Notes under the pieces: model-generated
What the model saw: the letters and a program-made list of their open reading frames with translations, nothing else
The model's database searches: none
What the model was told of the DNA's origin: nothing
Shown here: one piece after another, positions 1-11,919 of the stretch
How the letters are laid out: every line of letters starts with the position of its first letter
Position numbering within the stretch: position 1 is the stretch's first letter
Source of the DNA: Ypsolopha sequella
Taxonomy: Eukaryota; Arthropoda; Insecta; Lepidoptera; Ypsolophidae
NCBI GenBank assembly: GCA_934047225.1
Contig: OW203992.1
Coordinates: 6,747,501-6,811,500 of the forward strand
DNA: 64,000 nucleotides
Direction of reading: 5' to 3'
Made by a program: the position numbers and the translations under genes

Positions 1-32
1 TACTTTTAATAAATTTTATTATTTAATGAGCC

Positions 33-164
33 CTATTCTCTCGGAGCAAATCTTAATTTTAGGGTTGTCAAAACTTAAAAAACACTTTTTTGATTAGTCT
101 ATTTTGCAAATAATAATTGTCAGGTTTAACAGGCTTAAATTTAAGATTTGCATTAAGAGAATAG
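33..164. repeat. MITE with terminal inverted repeats
   Basis: The ends are inverted copies: the left begins CTATTCTCTCGGAGCAAATC and the right ends TTGCATTAAGAGAATAG. The arms span about 29 bp with a few mismatches around an AT-rich core. There is no coding potential, so this is a small non-autonomous DNA transposon or its relic. Confidence 0.6.
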
Positions 165-1633
165 GTATCAGTGCCTACAAAAAGTGAAGACTGTTAACAT
201 TAATTGAATTTATACATGATTATACTGGACAACTTTCTAAACAGTGTAAATGAAAAAAAAAAACAAGTTCATGTACCTTCCAGAACAAAAAATTATGGAT
301 AAATGATCAGGTCATGAAAATAATAACAGTATTTTCATAACTTGAGAAATAAGTACATTTACATATACTACACACATCGTGTAAATTGACAGTCGGTATT
401 TCAAATGTAAACACAACCATGATGTAAACTTGTTCAATTGAAGATAAACAATAGTGAGCACAAAGCTGTGAACACAAAATATACGAGTATCCTATATGCA
501 ACGAAGCTGATTAAAAGTACAGAGCTATAATTATTCACATAATAATAATAATTTCTCTTATTACCATTGTTAGGGTTGCCAACGTTATGAATAAAAAAAT
601 ATTAATATTGGCCATCCATTGAATAACTTACCTTTGTATTGGTAACATTTGTGAGTCAATATAAAAATCTAGAAAAAATAGGGTAGATCAACTTGTGCAA
701 AATACTCGGCACGTATCTGGCAACCCATAGAACAATGTTTTTAACAGTAAAGTATTCACAATAGTTTCTAACTTTAGGTGTGACCTTATAATACGAAAAA
801 TTGACTACAATTTAGTGACGAGAACAATAATAATAATTAATTATAATTTACTCTAACAGATAATAAATTGTAACGATAATTGAGTATTAAGAAGTTCATA
901 GAAAGCTCCCAATTCGGTGGTTTTAGAACGTAAAGATATGTTTCTTGATAGTGTACATATATTTATTATATTTTTAATCAAATAAGGATTATTATAGGTT
1001 TAATGTAACGAGGAAATGCAACCCAGAGCAGGTGCATAACCTTATTGAAACTGTATTTACAACTTGTAATTACTTAATTTATTATTTTATTAAGTATTTC
1101 CGGCCACCAGACAAATAAGTTGGATTTCTTGTAATATTGAGCTTGATTGCAGAAAGAGTGTAAGTGATAATATTGTATGTTTGAGACAGTCTACAGCCAA
1201 ATAGGTTTATGACGGCAAAAAATGTCCGAACACTAAATGAGAAATTCACTAGAATTTTATTTTTTGTTTAGATACACGTTTGTCTATACATTTTTCTTAA
1301 GATTGTGAATATTTAGTTTTTGCACTCATACTTTAACTTTACTCCTTGAATAAATATTCAAGGGACCAATATTTCCGAAATACACAATTTTTATCTGTTT
1401 CAATGTGGTTGTGACATACAGCAATAAAGGCTCTCATTCACTATGTAGGATTCCCATTTTTGGTACGGAACCCTAAAAAGACATTAGTAGCTAATGAACG
1501 GGTACCAAATAGTACTAATAAGTTAACTATCAAGTAGGCACCGCAAGATGATCCCTAGCAATATTAATCTACGTTTTAATCCAAACTATTGATATTTATT
1601 ATCACATAAAGTATGGCATTTCAGGGAATATGA
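165..1633. other. AT-rich non-coding stretch
   Basis: No supported gene. A fragment ending in GGTACGGAACCCTAAAAAG at 1462-1480 matches the tail of the dispersed repeat seen complete at 34068-34353. Small open frames here show no recognisable motif. Confidence 0.5.
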
Positions 1634-1922
1634 TAGCCAGAGATGGGAATAGGTAGTGCCATTTTTTTGTTTAGTTTGCCATTTTTTTTTCTAACTGTAG
1701 AAAGTTGAAAATCGTTTGTAAAATCTATGCAAATTACCTACATCGTTTTTAAATTAAGCAAAAATATTCGTCTAATTTGCCATTAGACGAATACTAAACT
1801 TCACAATTTTTCGTCATTTTGAAAAAGACACACGTGACATAGAGTTTACATGCGATTTTCAACTTTCAGGAGATAGATATATGGTACAGTTAAGCTTAAC
1901 AAAAAAATTCCCATTTCTGGTG
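1634..1922. repeat. Probable MITE
   Basis: The left end (CCAGAGATGGGAAT) is approximately inverted at the right end (ATTCCCATTTCTGG). The interior is AT-rich, with a short inner hairpin built on the repeated word ATTAGACGAAT. The arms are short, so this is tentative. Confidence 0.35.
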
Positions 1923-2178
1923 ATAACTAAAGTCATCTTATTTACAATTCTGGTCTTCTAAGGCAAGGTAAACCTGTAAAGTGGCAGGAGGCACGATCGT
2001 GCCGGAAGTCTTGTAAATCAGTTGTTATCACAAATTAAGATTGTTAAGGATCGATTTTTCAGTTTTGTAACCAAATAATAAGAAATTATTATAACGCCTA
2101 AAATATAATTCTCATCTATAAACAATTTAAACAAATAAGGTGTAAAAATGTTACTATTGTAGTATAGCTTCAATATTT

Positions 2179-2370
2179 GATTTTTATAAAAACGGCTCAC
2201 CTCAATACGTGTTATGATCAGGAAAGCCGACCAGCCACTACTAGTGTGAGGCGTAACGTCGTCGCGTAAACGTCTTTACTCGCCCAGATGAAGGCAGTCT
2301 AAATCTGCTGAAACTGGTCGGCTTTCCCGATCATAACACGTATTGAGGTGAGCCGTTTTTATATAAATCA
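2179..2370. repeat. MITE with about 47 bp inverted repeats
   Basis: The left arm (AAAACGGCTCACCTCAATAC, on through GGAAAGCCGACCAG) is repeated in inverse at 2315-2363 with one mismatch over most of its length. The short GC-richer core contains GATGAAGGCAGTC. The word TAGCTTCAATATT occurs on both sides (about 2165 and 2404) and may mark an older duplication. Confidence 0.75.
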
Positions 2371-2760
2371 TGAATTATCCTCAAGTCTCATTTAATTCTA
2401 TAATAGCTTCAATATTGTTGTTGTTTTAGTAATGGATTTTTCATTTTTAGGAATTTCACGGGTAAAAGTCAAATCCAATGTTTAGTACCGACCGAGCTAT
2501 TTTTGGTTGTTATATATTAGTCATTTCTTGTCATATCGTGCCAAATCTGAGAAATTGATCCGGAATAAATTTGATACGATAACAGACAGCGTCGTTGCTT
2601 TCGTTCGAAGCGCCGCCGTCGATAAGGAAGGCAGGTGGGCGGGTGTACCAACTTATTTGACCAAAATTGTAAACGATGTAACAATGTTTGTGACAACATT
2701 TATAAGGCTCACATATTGCTCCATCACTTTCTTTTAATCAGTCTAAAAGTTTTTATCAAT

Positions 2761-3210
2761 AAGGTAGACTTTAAATCGTCGCGGCTTGCGGTAGCAGCGG
2801 AGTCGCAGGTTTCATGTCATTGGAAATAGCACGCTCGTTTAAAGATTTCGCTCCGCGCGTGCAAACAATTGTTTATAATAAAATAGAAAACTTTTTGAAA
2901 CTAGCAGAAAATGTAATTTTGTTTGATTTAAATGTGTGGCCAAAGCCATTAGACAAGACAATCTTTCAATCTGTCGTTTTATTCCGATTTTAAAATTTTC
3001 AGCTTAGTAAGGAAGCAGTAAAACTTGCAACTATTACGTCCCATATTTATGTATATAATAACTATGCTAATAGATTTTAATTCATTTCTTACGCAACTTT
3101 AAAAGATTTTAACATGGCGTTTCTCCGCAATAATTGTTTTAGTTATTGTGTATGGCTTGCATGGAGCGAATGGGATAATCGCAAGCCGCGTCGCGTCCAA
3201 AGTCTACCTT
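2761..3210. repeat. Inverted-repeat element of about 450 bp
   Basis: AAGGTAGACTTTAAATCGTC at the left end is matched by the inverse at the right end (3181-3210), with a few differences. The interior is AT-rich and carries no protein motif. It is probably a non-autonomous DNA transposon. Confidence 0.6.
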
Positions 3211-4784
3211 GACATTTTGTGACGTTCTTTCCTGTCTACTGCACTTTTCATGAAACCAACTTTTATTTACCCTGAGTAGACAACGATTTTCTTATAGCAA
3301 CTGCATAAAGACGAAAATCGGGGTAAACAAGTGGTTTCAGTTTAATTGAATTTATAAGATTAGATAATCAGTGCACTCAATCCTGATTACAGCAGCGTGT
3401 AAGGACAGTCGATTTTCAACTTTATAGCTGTGGTTAAAGAGTTCAACATCGCTAATACAAGCGAGGCACTTGATGAGAAAGATTTCACTACGCAATGATT
3501 CGAATAACATATGTAAAAGTTCACTAGTAAATTCGTGTTTAGTTCATTTGTGCATAGATCAAGCACCTTATGAGAAAATTTCAAACTATATTAGATGTCA
3601 TTTTAAATAATGTTTATATAACAATATTGATTGTGATCGAAAGTTTTTTGGACAATAATTTACAGTCATACACACAGTCCAAACATAATAATACACATGG
3701 GAATCTTCGCCTTTCTTCGGCAAAAAACATGTTTCTGAGCGTTTGAAAAACGATATTTCTACATAGAGTATGTTATATGTTTATACTGATGAACGAAAAA
3801 TCACCCAAAAAAGGTGTGTAACTCACCTCTATACAATTCCATGACACATGGTGCACTTCCAGTCTGCTTACGATTAATTTAATTGCTTTCGGTTTCGATT
3901 GTTTGGACATGTTCTAAAATGACCTTGACTTCTATTTTCTCTTAATAAGTTTCCAAATGCTAGTGCAATGTTTAGAGGTCTTGATCGGCCGTTTTCGACA
4001 ACACGAATACTGGCGTAGATTTCTATGTGTATAATAATTATCTTTAGCAGATGTTTATTTCGTAGAAACACAATGTTCGAAATTTGTTTAAAATACGTAC
4101 ATTATTTCATAAGAAGTTTACTTGCTAAGTTATTTACGTTGAACATTTACTGTTTTTTTTTTCCTTCTTTATTTTCCTTATCTTCGCGCCGTGAACGTTA
4201 TTTCAACTATCAGTTTGGTTACTTCATAGCATAGATAGTTACAAACATAGACGAATACAGCCTATAGACTCCTCATAACAGGCGACCGATTTCTGTTAAC
4301 ACATCTGACTGAACCAGCAGATACAATTCGCCACTCCAAAATTGTATATTTCGGTAGGCCAAAATGGCTTGTATATTCATTAAGTTAGAGTCTTCGTCTT
4401 CGGGAAAGATAAGTTTGTGGCGCTATAAGTAAGATTAGAAGAGCCAATTGGATTGCAGTATCCCGTTTCGATTGTTGACAGAATTATTTGTACGCAAGAT
4501 GTTGAACAATAGACGTCTTTCTGGGCCGTATTGTCTAAGGTTACAAACTATATACAATAGATCTCTTGTTCAAAACTGATATACAGCAATTATATGCAAT
4601 GCCCATTGTTGACTTCTACAGCAGCTTTATCAAAAAATACTTTCTTATGTACAATTTGAGCCAGCAAACTTTATTTCACATATAACCAGAGCCGGATTAC
4701 ACTTAAGAATATCAGTTATTCCATCTTCATTGTTTTCCCAACAGTTATTTTGTACACATGACCTCTAGTGTCGGACCTTGTAAC
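3211..4784. other. Non-coding stretch, nothing recognised
   Basis: AT-rich sequence with a weak hairpin near 3248-3345 (TGAAACCAAC against GTGGTTTCA). No coding exon, RNA gene or element could be supported. Confidence 0.4.
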
Positions 4785-4915
4785 TACAACGCGAGCGCAG
4801 AGTCGGGCGCTAACGCGAGAGGCGTCCGCTAGGTGGCGCTAGCGTGCGCTGAGGCAGCAGGCGCCGGTGGGGAGAGCGGGGACGCGCGGGGCGGAGATTG
4901 GCGGCGCAGGAGTTC
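4785..4915. promoter_or_regulatory. Isolated CpG-rich segment
   Basis: About 130 bp dense in CG dinucleotides and G+C inside a very AT-rich background. An open frame runs through it without a recognisable domain. It could be the promoter or first exon of a gene lying outside the window, or a GC-rich repeat. Only the base composition is direct evidence. Confidence 0.25.
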
Positions 4916-5090
4916 TGTCACTGTGATCGCTACTTGGACTGTGCCTTTGCCTTCTAGAACGTCAGCTGCGCAGCACATCAGCTTCTGTAATCAAGTGCAA
5001 ATTGGTGGAGTGATTTTCAATTTCACACAGGATTAATATCAACCAAATGCATTTTTTTTATATATAATTATATAGGTATAAATATAATTA

Positions 5091-6131
5091 TACAGGGTGG
5101 AAAAAATTTAAGGGCCCTGGAGGGGAACTACCTTAAATCCTTTAGTTAGCTCATTTTACTGAAAGGAAACATTCCTTTATTTTTTAAAAGAAACAAAACT
5201 GCATTCAAAGATATTCTGAAATTCGCTTGTCTCAACCGGGAATCGAACCAACTAAAAATTTAAAAAAAAACCCTCGCTATTTTATCATACGAATCGGTAG
5301 GATTATTGTTCAGAATAACATTTGTCTAATAAACATTTGGTCTTACACTCATCTGTTGTACGAGATACTCATGAAATTAAATATTTATTACAAGTTCTTT
5401 GTTAACAATACCTAGTACTGTTCACTTGTAACAAGTAAATGACACGTTATAATTTTCTTATCTCTCTTACATCCAAAGACATCGTATGAAGTACAAGCTT
5501 GCTAATGTTATTTATCTTAAGTACCTTGTTGAAGACTTCAATAAGAAAATCATTAGATGGTAATAATAAATGTATGCAGAGCACAATTACTTCTTGCACT
5601 AGGCGTACTGACGAAAAGTTTAAAAAAGGAACGTATATTTTTTGCAACGCGGAGCAACAAATTTGAAGTTCGAAACATAACTTTCAACATTTTTAAAATC
5701 GATAAAAGTATTCGTTCGAAATTCAAATTTTGTTTTGTTTTGCTTTCATTCCGTGCTGTCATTGTGTAATAATGGCGTATAATTATTACTTTACAAGTGA
5801 ACAGTACTAGGTTTTGTTAATAAAGAACTTGTAATAAATATTCAATTTTATGGGTATCTCGTACAACAGATGAGTGTGAGACTTTAGTTTAGTAGACAAA
5901 TTTTATCCTGAACAATAATCCTACCGATTTGTATAATAAAATAGCGAGGGTTTATTTTTTAAATTTTTAGTTGGTTCAGTTCCCGGGTGAAACAAGCAAA
6001 TTTTAGAAGATCTTTGAATGCAGTTTTGTTTCTTTTAAAAAATAAAGGAATGTTTCCTTTCAGTAAAATGAGCTAACCAAAGGATTTAAGGTAGTTCCCC
6101 TCCAGGGCCCTTTCATTTTTTCCACCCTGTA
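5091..6131. mobile_element. Foldback DNA transposon, arms about 345 bp
   Basis: The element begins TACAGGGTGGAAAAAAT and ends ATTTTTTCCACCCTGTA. The left arm (5091-5433) and right arm (5787-6131) are inverted copies along their whole length, with scattered substitutions. The roughly 350 bp centre has overlapping short open frames on both strands and no transposase motif. TA at the borders would fit a mariner/Tc1-type target, but this is not proven. Confidence 0.85.
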
Positions 6132-6137
6132 TATTAT

Positions 6138-6946
6138 AAATGAGACACATATTATAAGATATCACAATAGAGTCCAAGATATATTTCGGGGCCCACTGGG
6201 CCCGGCATCAGTTGGAGTAATAATGGTGACAGAATGACAGATAATATTTATAGACAATGAGAATAATAAAATAAAAAATATTAAAAAAAGGAAAAACTAC
6301 TTTCTTAAAAACTAGTTTTTGATTGAAGTGAGGATGTGCATGTGGGTGGAATAGAAACAGAAGGTGTTTGTGTGCGTGTGGGAGGATTTGTGAAAACAAA
6401 CATACATAATAATACACTACCCATCCAAACTCATACCCGCCTACACAGCAAACCATTCGACGACTGCTTCACCGTCCGCATTATAAAATTATTCCACCCA
6501 CCGCTGAATGATATTCAGCTAAGGACCTGGGAGTCGTCTTAGATCTGGTCGCTTGGTGCTCATTACGACCCTGGACTAAAGAGATAGCACTGATTTACAG
6601 ACAGACTTATACAAAAACCATTACAAACACCTGACTCAAAAAAATCAATCATTCTAGACTAAACTTAAAACACACACAATTTAACATTCTCTCTCAATCC
6701 ACCACACAAATCCTCCCACACGCACACAAATACCTTCTGTTTCTGTGCCACCCACCTACATGCACATCCTAACTTCAATCAAAAAATTTAGTTTTTAAGA
6801 AAGTAGTTTTTCGTTTTTTTAATATTTTTTATTTTGTTATTCTCATTGTCATCTTGTAAATATTATCTGTCATCCGATGTCATCCTGATGCCGGGCCCAG
6901 TGGGGCCCGAAATATAGTGAAATCTTACAATAATTGTGTCTCATTT
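6138..6946. mobile_element. Second foldback element, arms about 245 bp
   Basis: Begins AAATGAGACAC and ends GTGTCTCATTT. The left arm (6138-6391) and right arm (6704-6946) are inverted copies that include a GGGCCC-rich block and a GTGTGTGCGTGTGGGAGG block. The centre (about 6392-6703) is unrelated to the arms and has no recognised motif. It lies only 6 bp from the preceding foldback element. Confidence 0.85.
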
Positions 6947-7431
6947 ACCTATATAATTATATTTAAAAAATGCAATTATTGTAATTTAATGACAAAAGTC
7001 GTGGTCACGAGCTGCTGTATACCTAAAACAGGTATTTTTGGATTCCTCGTAATCTCTAGATAACAAATCAGCCTGTTTTAGTTTGAAAGCCGGGAACAAG
7101 TGGTATTTACGATACACGAGAAATAGAAGAGGACTTTTGACTGAATTGCCGATAGACTACAATATTACTGCCTATTGCTATACTAGCCCTACGTTCCAAA
7201 ATTGCAGATAGCACTTTTAGCATGCTTACTTATATATATATACATAGTTATTTTATTATTACCTTTACATCTATTGTCAGTAGGTATACACCACCTGTGG
7301 TCTACACAGACGATTTTGAGGAAGAGCAGTGCTATGCTAACACTATGGACTATAACTTTGCGCTTTAAACATTACAGACCACGCTGATGTTGTATTAATT
7401 TCACTTGTATCAACAATCTTGGAACACAAGG

Positions 7432-7601
7432 TAATGGTGTCGATTCGGGGTAACACGATTTAACTTATCTGACAGGACTAAACTTAATTTAAGCGTTCTG
7501 TCTTTTTCTTTATGTATCGAAAAGACAAAGACAGGATGCTCAAAATAAGGTTAGTCCTGTCAAATAAGTTAACTTGTGTTGCGCCGAATCGACACCATTA
7601 T
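7432..7601. repeat. MITE of 170 bp
   Basis: The terminal inverted repeats are about 50 bp: AATGGTGTCGATTCGG at the left against CCGAATCGACACCATT at the right, both continuing through a shared GACAGGACTAA / TTAGTCCTGTC block. The core is short and non-coding. Confidence 0.8.
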
Positions 7602-8197
7602 CTAGTACGAGTATGTGTATTTTAAATTATTCCATGCAAAAAAGGTTCAGATCAGGCTATTAACGAACCGTGACGAGTGGATGGCGATGGTGGAGGGAAA
7701 AATTTAATTTTGAATCATCGCGTTCATCAATTACTTGAGTAGGTAAGTACATATGGACCTTCTTTTTTTCGGAACGGAATGTTTTATATTGTACTCTTAC
7801 TATTGGTAATTTTTGTGAATGGTAGTGAAAGTCTAGGTGGGCCACTTAGCCGCCAGGAGGGGGGCGAAGCTGCCAGGGGGCGTAACCCCCCTTTTATTAC
7901 GCTAATGGACATCGCTGGCTGATTGGTTTACTGCACTCCCCATTTTGATCATCTAAAATCTGTTTTTCTTGTTTTTTTAAATGAAACCACACAGATGCCA
8001 ATTAGAAATTTATTAGCTTAAATCATATGAAAAACATGTTAAGTACACATGAAATAGTAAATTCTTCAAACCTAAATAATTTAATCAAGTACAAAAACAA
8101 TAGCAATTAAATCTTATACAAAAGGAATCTTTCATCGGTGGATAAAACGGAAATGTGCATGAAATACAGACACTGATAGAGAAAAAGGAATAAGTAG

Positions 8198-9450
8198 TTA
8201 AGAGCGGTTTCGCAGCCGGATTTTGAAAAACCCGCCTTTTTATTATTAATCGAAACAGAACACTTAAATTCAAACTTCACTTAATAGTTATTCAACAAAA
8301 CCTTATTACATATCATTAATATTGTAATCTGTTTACCGGCACCCATGGTACACACTCTCTATGGTCTAGTCTGGGAGCCACTGAATGCTGCTTCAATTGT
8401 AAAACTGTTTATGTGAAATAAAATATTTTTCATTTTCATTTTCATATGTATTATTATTATTATCATTATTATTTTTATTCTTAATTTCTCTCTTTTTCTA
8501 AGAGGTAAAAGTGGCACGGACCGAGGCCAAGTGCAGAGTAGTTTACATGAATAGGTATGTGTTCTGGGATGAGTTAGACTGTAGGAATTTTCTTGTGATA
8601 CGACAGGTGTTCAGAATTACAGCTTTTTGCAGAAGATAAATTGTATGAGTCGGGATATCCAAAGTATTTAAACTAGTCACAAGATTTTTAGGAATAACAC
8701 CTGTAGTTGATATTACGATAGGGACTATTTTAACAGTGTTTACACGCCATTGTGTTTTAATTTCCATAGCCAGATCTTTGTACTTGCTTATTTTTTCTGT
8801 GTGTGTCGATTGCAGATTGTGAGTATTGGGTATCGCTATATCTATCAAGTAAACTGTGTTCTTTTGTTTGTCGTGAATGGTAATGTCCGGTCGGTTAAAA
8901 TGTACTGTTTTATCTGTTATGATTGTGCGGTCCCAGTATATTTTCAAAACGTTATTTTCGAGAATTTTTTCAGGTTTGTATTTATAATATGGGGTCTTTT
9001 GGTCTATAAATTTATTCTTGTATGCAAAGTGTTGGTGTAAAATAGAAGCAACTTGGTCATGCCGGTGCTTGTAGTCCGTTTGAACTATAGTTTTACAAGC
9101 TCCCGTAATATGCTGAATAGTTTCTGAAGCGCTGCTACAGTGTCTGCATAAGTCATTTGATAGATGGCGTTCTTTTATAATATGTTTTATTATTATTAAA
9201 AATTCTTTATTGCACAAATAAAAACATGTATTGTGTATGTTGCTATCGCAAAATTCCCATTTTTCTGTTAATTAGAATTCTGTTCTAATTTACAGAAACC
9301 AACGGAATCTTTGCGATAGCAACATACACAATACATAGGTAATAAGGTTTTGTTGAATAACTATTGAGTGAATTTTTAATTTCAGTGTTCCGTTTCGATT
9401 AATAAGAAAAAGGCGGGTATTTCACAATCCGGCTGCGAAACCGCTCTTAA
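8198..9450. mobile_element. TTAA-flanked inverted-repeat element with retroelement insert
   Basis: The ends are TTAAGAGCGGTTTCGCAGCC and GGCTGCGAAACCGCTCTTAA. The arms (about 8198-8312 and 9338-9450) are inverted copies. TTAA at both ends fits a piggyBac-type target duplication. The interior holds a non-LTR tail with CATTTT repeats (about 8390-8450), the R2-like fragment at 8543-9217, and a hairpin (about 9229-9338) built on TGTGTATGTTGCTATCGCAA. Related arms recur at 40828-41312, so this is a family interrupted here by retroelement DNA. Confidence 0.75.
8543..9217 (-). pseudogene. 3' fragment of R2-like non-LTR retrotransposon ORF
   Basis: A 224-residue open frame without a full reverse transcriptase domain. 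Near residue 24 there is a zinc knuckle of form C-x2-C-x7-H-x4-C (CRHC ... HITGAC). Further on come RPDI (about residue 108) and YLIDIAIP (about 124), then a conserved block with KYKDLAMEI and VISTTGVIPK. This order matches the restriction-like endonuclease region at the C-terminus of R2/R4-type elements. The sequence is open and not visibly broken, but the fingers and palm are missing, so it is a 5'-truncated copy. It lies inside the TTAA-flanked element at 8198-9450. Confidence 0.75.
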
Positions 9451-10942
9451 AGAAGATTCATACACTTCATAAAAAAAAGCAACCACACGAGCAAATTCTT
9501 ATTGAAAACATGAAATCATATAATACTGTTTCTTTTAAAGAAATCTAACAATATAAACAATACGCACTTTTTATATGTTTATATTAAATATAAATAAGTC
9601 CTAAATATACTGGAATAATGCAATAAGCGACTGGTTTAGCATGACTTTAATATTGTTACATCACTTATACAAATTATATCCTGGATTGTTGCCTGATTTC
9701 AATCTAGCATATAGTTTACTAAATAAATGTAATAAAATTAAAGGTCATATTAATCCAGTCTATATAATCTACACAAATAAGTAAGTACCCAAGCACCATA
9801 AGCTAATAAATATATTACTATGCAAGCGTTTAAATTATATATTAATATGTATAATTGTACTCTATACTTAACATTAACATTGTACTCGTAAAGTTAAAGC
9901 TCAAAAATAACATTTGTATTTGAAACTTATTTCAGAAGTAAATCAGACATAGACAAGAAAAATTAATAGACTAAACAAAAACCAAAACAAAATCACGACA
10001 AAAGTCGACGAACTGAAAAAAAAAACGTAGATATTTCGAGAATTCAGAGTAAATGCAGCATAAAATCTTAAGAGCATTTAATCTCTAAGCAAAAATAAAA
10101 GATACAACATATCATAGCGCAAAACAGACAGTCTTAAAAATGTTAACATCTTTGGAATTACACAAAAAGATACATATGGTAAATGCATATAAAAACTGTA
10201 TAATATTTATAAATATGTACCATTTAAAATTTAAATATTACTTTCTTTATTGGCATCATTCAACAGCTGGTTGGCTTCACTTAGGAATACATGTTATATT
10301 TTGTCAAAAGAAAATTTAAAATAATGTCTTTTCAGTTATCATAACTAATTGTTACGCAAAAAGCCTCCAAATGCAGTCTCCATATATATCACTACATACC
10401 GCTACCACTTATTTAATTTAAAATTTAACGTATTTTTCGTTAGTATAATAACAACGATATGAAGTTTCGAATAAGGCATATTTATTCTTATTTTATAAGA
10501 AATATTATTAGATCAATTGTCTTGTAGCTTAGATTATAGATATTGTTCGTATATTAGCTCAGAAAGGAGAACGTTACTTTGCCCGAAGCGGGTCAGATCT
10601 TGTGCTAAAAATAATGTCCTCATTTGATTTATTGGGCAACCAATAAAATTGGTCAAAATATCAATTGTACTCTCTTGTTTATCTTTGACAAAAGCACATT
10701 ATTTTTGCAATTAAATTATTACATTTGACTTATGTATTTGCACCTATATAATAAATCTGTAAATCACCACTTTACAATGCAGAGTTGGCTATACTCTTAA
10801 ATTTATACCATAATAACCACTCACATTTTACCAATACTAATACTGAGATCGCTGGAATAACCCAATAAAATGTAAGAAAAATAATCTTAAACCTAAAAAA
10901 AGTACAAAATTTAAATGCCTCGGTAATTCGGAATGATCCGAC
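9451..10942. other. AT-rich LRCH 3' flank
   Basis: Long AT-rich run without a supported exon, RNA gene or inverted-repeat element. Several AATAAA words occur on both strands, as expected from composition. It could include distal 3' untranslated sequence of the LRCH gene. Confidence 0.4.
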
Positions 10943-11403
10943 TTTATTCAGACTTGAATATAAGATAATCAAATTCTAAAACACAAATTCGTTTCCGTAT
11001 ACAATTTCAACACATGCTTACGTAAATACATTTGATAATTTCAAATTGTACTAGAAATAATCGTCGAAAGAAAACATCGAATGTCGGAGACATTTATTCA
11101 GAGTTGAATATAAAATAATCAACTTCTAAAACACAATTCGATTCCGTATACAATTTCAACACATGCTTACGTAAATACATTTGACAATTTCAAAAATAAG
11201 TTCTACTAGAAATAATCGTTGAAAGAAAACATTAAATGGCGGAAACATTTATTCAGACTTGAATAATATAATCAACTTCTAAAACACAAATTCGTTTCCT
11301 TATACAATTTCAACGCCATCCTTACTTAACTACTAACGTATGTCTAACCCTTTGTATAATATCAGAATAAAATTGTACTTGAAAATTATCGTCGAAAGAA
11401 AAC
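10943..11403. repeat. Three tandem copies of a roughly 153 bp unit
   Basis: Units begin TTATTCAGACTTGAAT at 10943, 11094 (one base different) and 11249. Each contains TACAATTTCAAC and a block near ATAATCGTCGAAAGAAAACAT. Divergence is roughly 10 percent with small indels, and the third copy is the most changed. It is 0.5 kb downstream of the LRCH stop codon. Confidence 0.8.
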
Positions 11404-11859
11404 ATGAAATCAGGGGGTCTAGCACGCACCGTCGATTGATACAGTATCTTTTCATCATACTCGCTCTCTCGCACCATGACAAACGCGGTATGCGTGAGAC
11501 CGCAAATAGGATAGACAGAGGCTATATCTCTGGGGCGTGCTAGCTACACTGAAGTAAAAAATCATAAATTAACAAACATGCAGATGTAAGCAGACGCAAC
11601 ATAATATTTTCTATGATCAGGTATCAGGGCTTTATCTTAAAATGAAAAGAACAGATATTCCATTCAAAAAGATACTGAAAAACAGCCAAAAAGTCCATAC
11701 CAAAATCAGTTTTACTGTCATAAATTTAAATAAGGCGAATATTACTTGGAAATACACAATTACTCAGTATTATTCTAAGTTACATTTTAGGTTAAGATAG
11801 TTTTGTAAATTTTTACAATAACATTTTCACTGGTCTGTTTGAACATTAGTTTATACAAT

Positions 11860-11865
11860 TTTATT
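11860..11865 (-). promoter_or_regulatory. Candidate LRCH polyadenylation signal
   Basis: AATAAA on the minus strand, about 55 bp past the LRCH stop codon. Many such words exist in this AT-rich flank, so its use is unproven. Confidence 0.3.
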
Positions 11866-11919
11866 GTGTTTCTTATTTCAACCTGTAAAGGCACAAGTTA
11901 ATTCTTAAAACATAACACT

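Noticed and set aside
8750..9040. 96-codon plus-strand frame
   Set aside because: It is antisense to the R2-like fragment and has no independent support.
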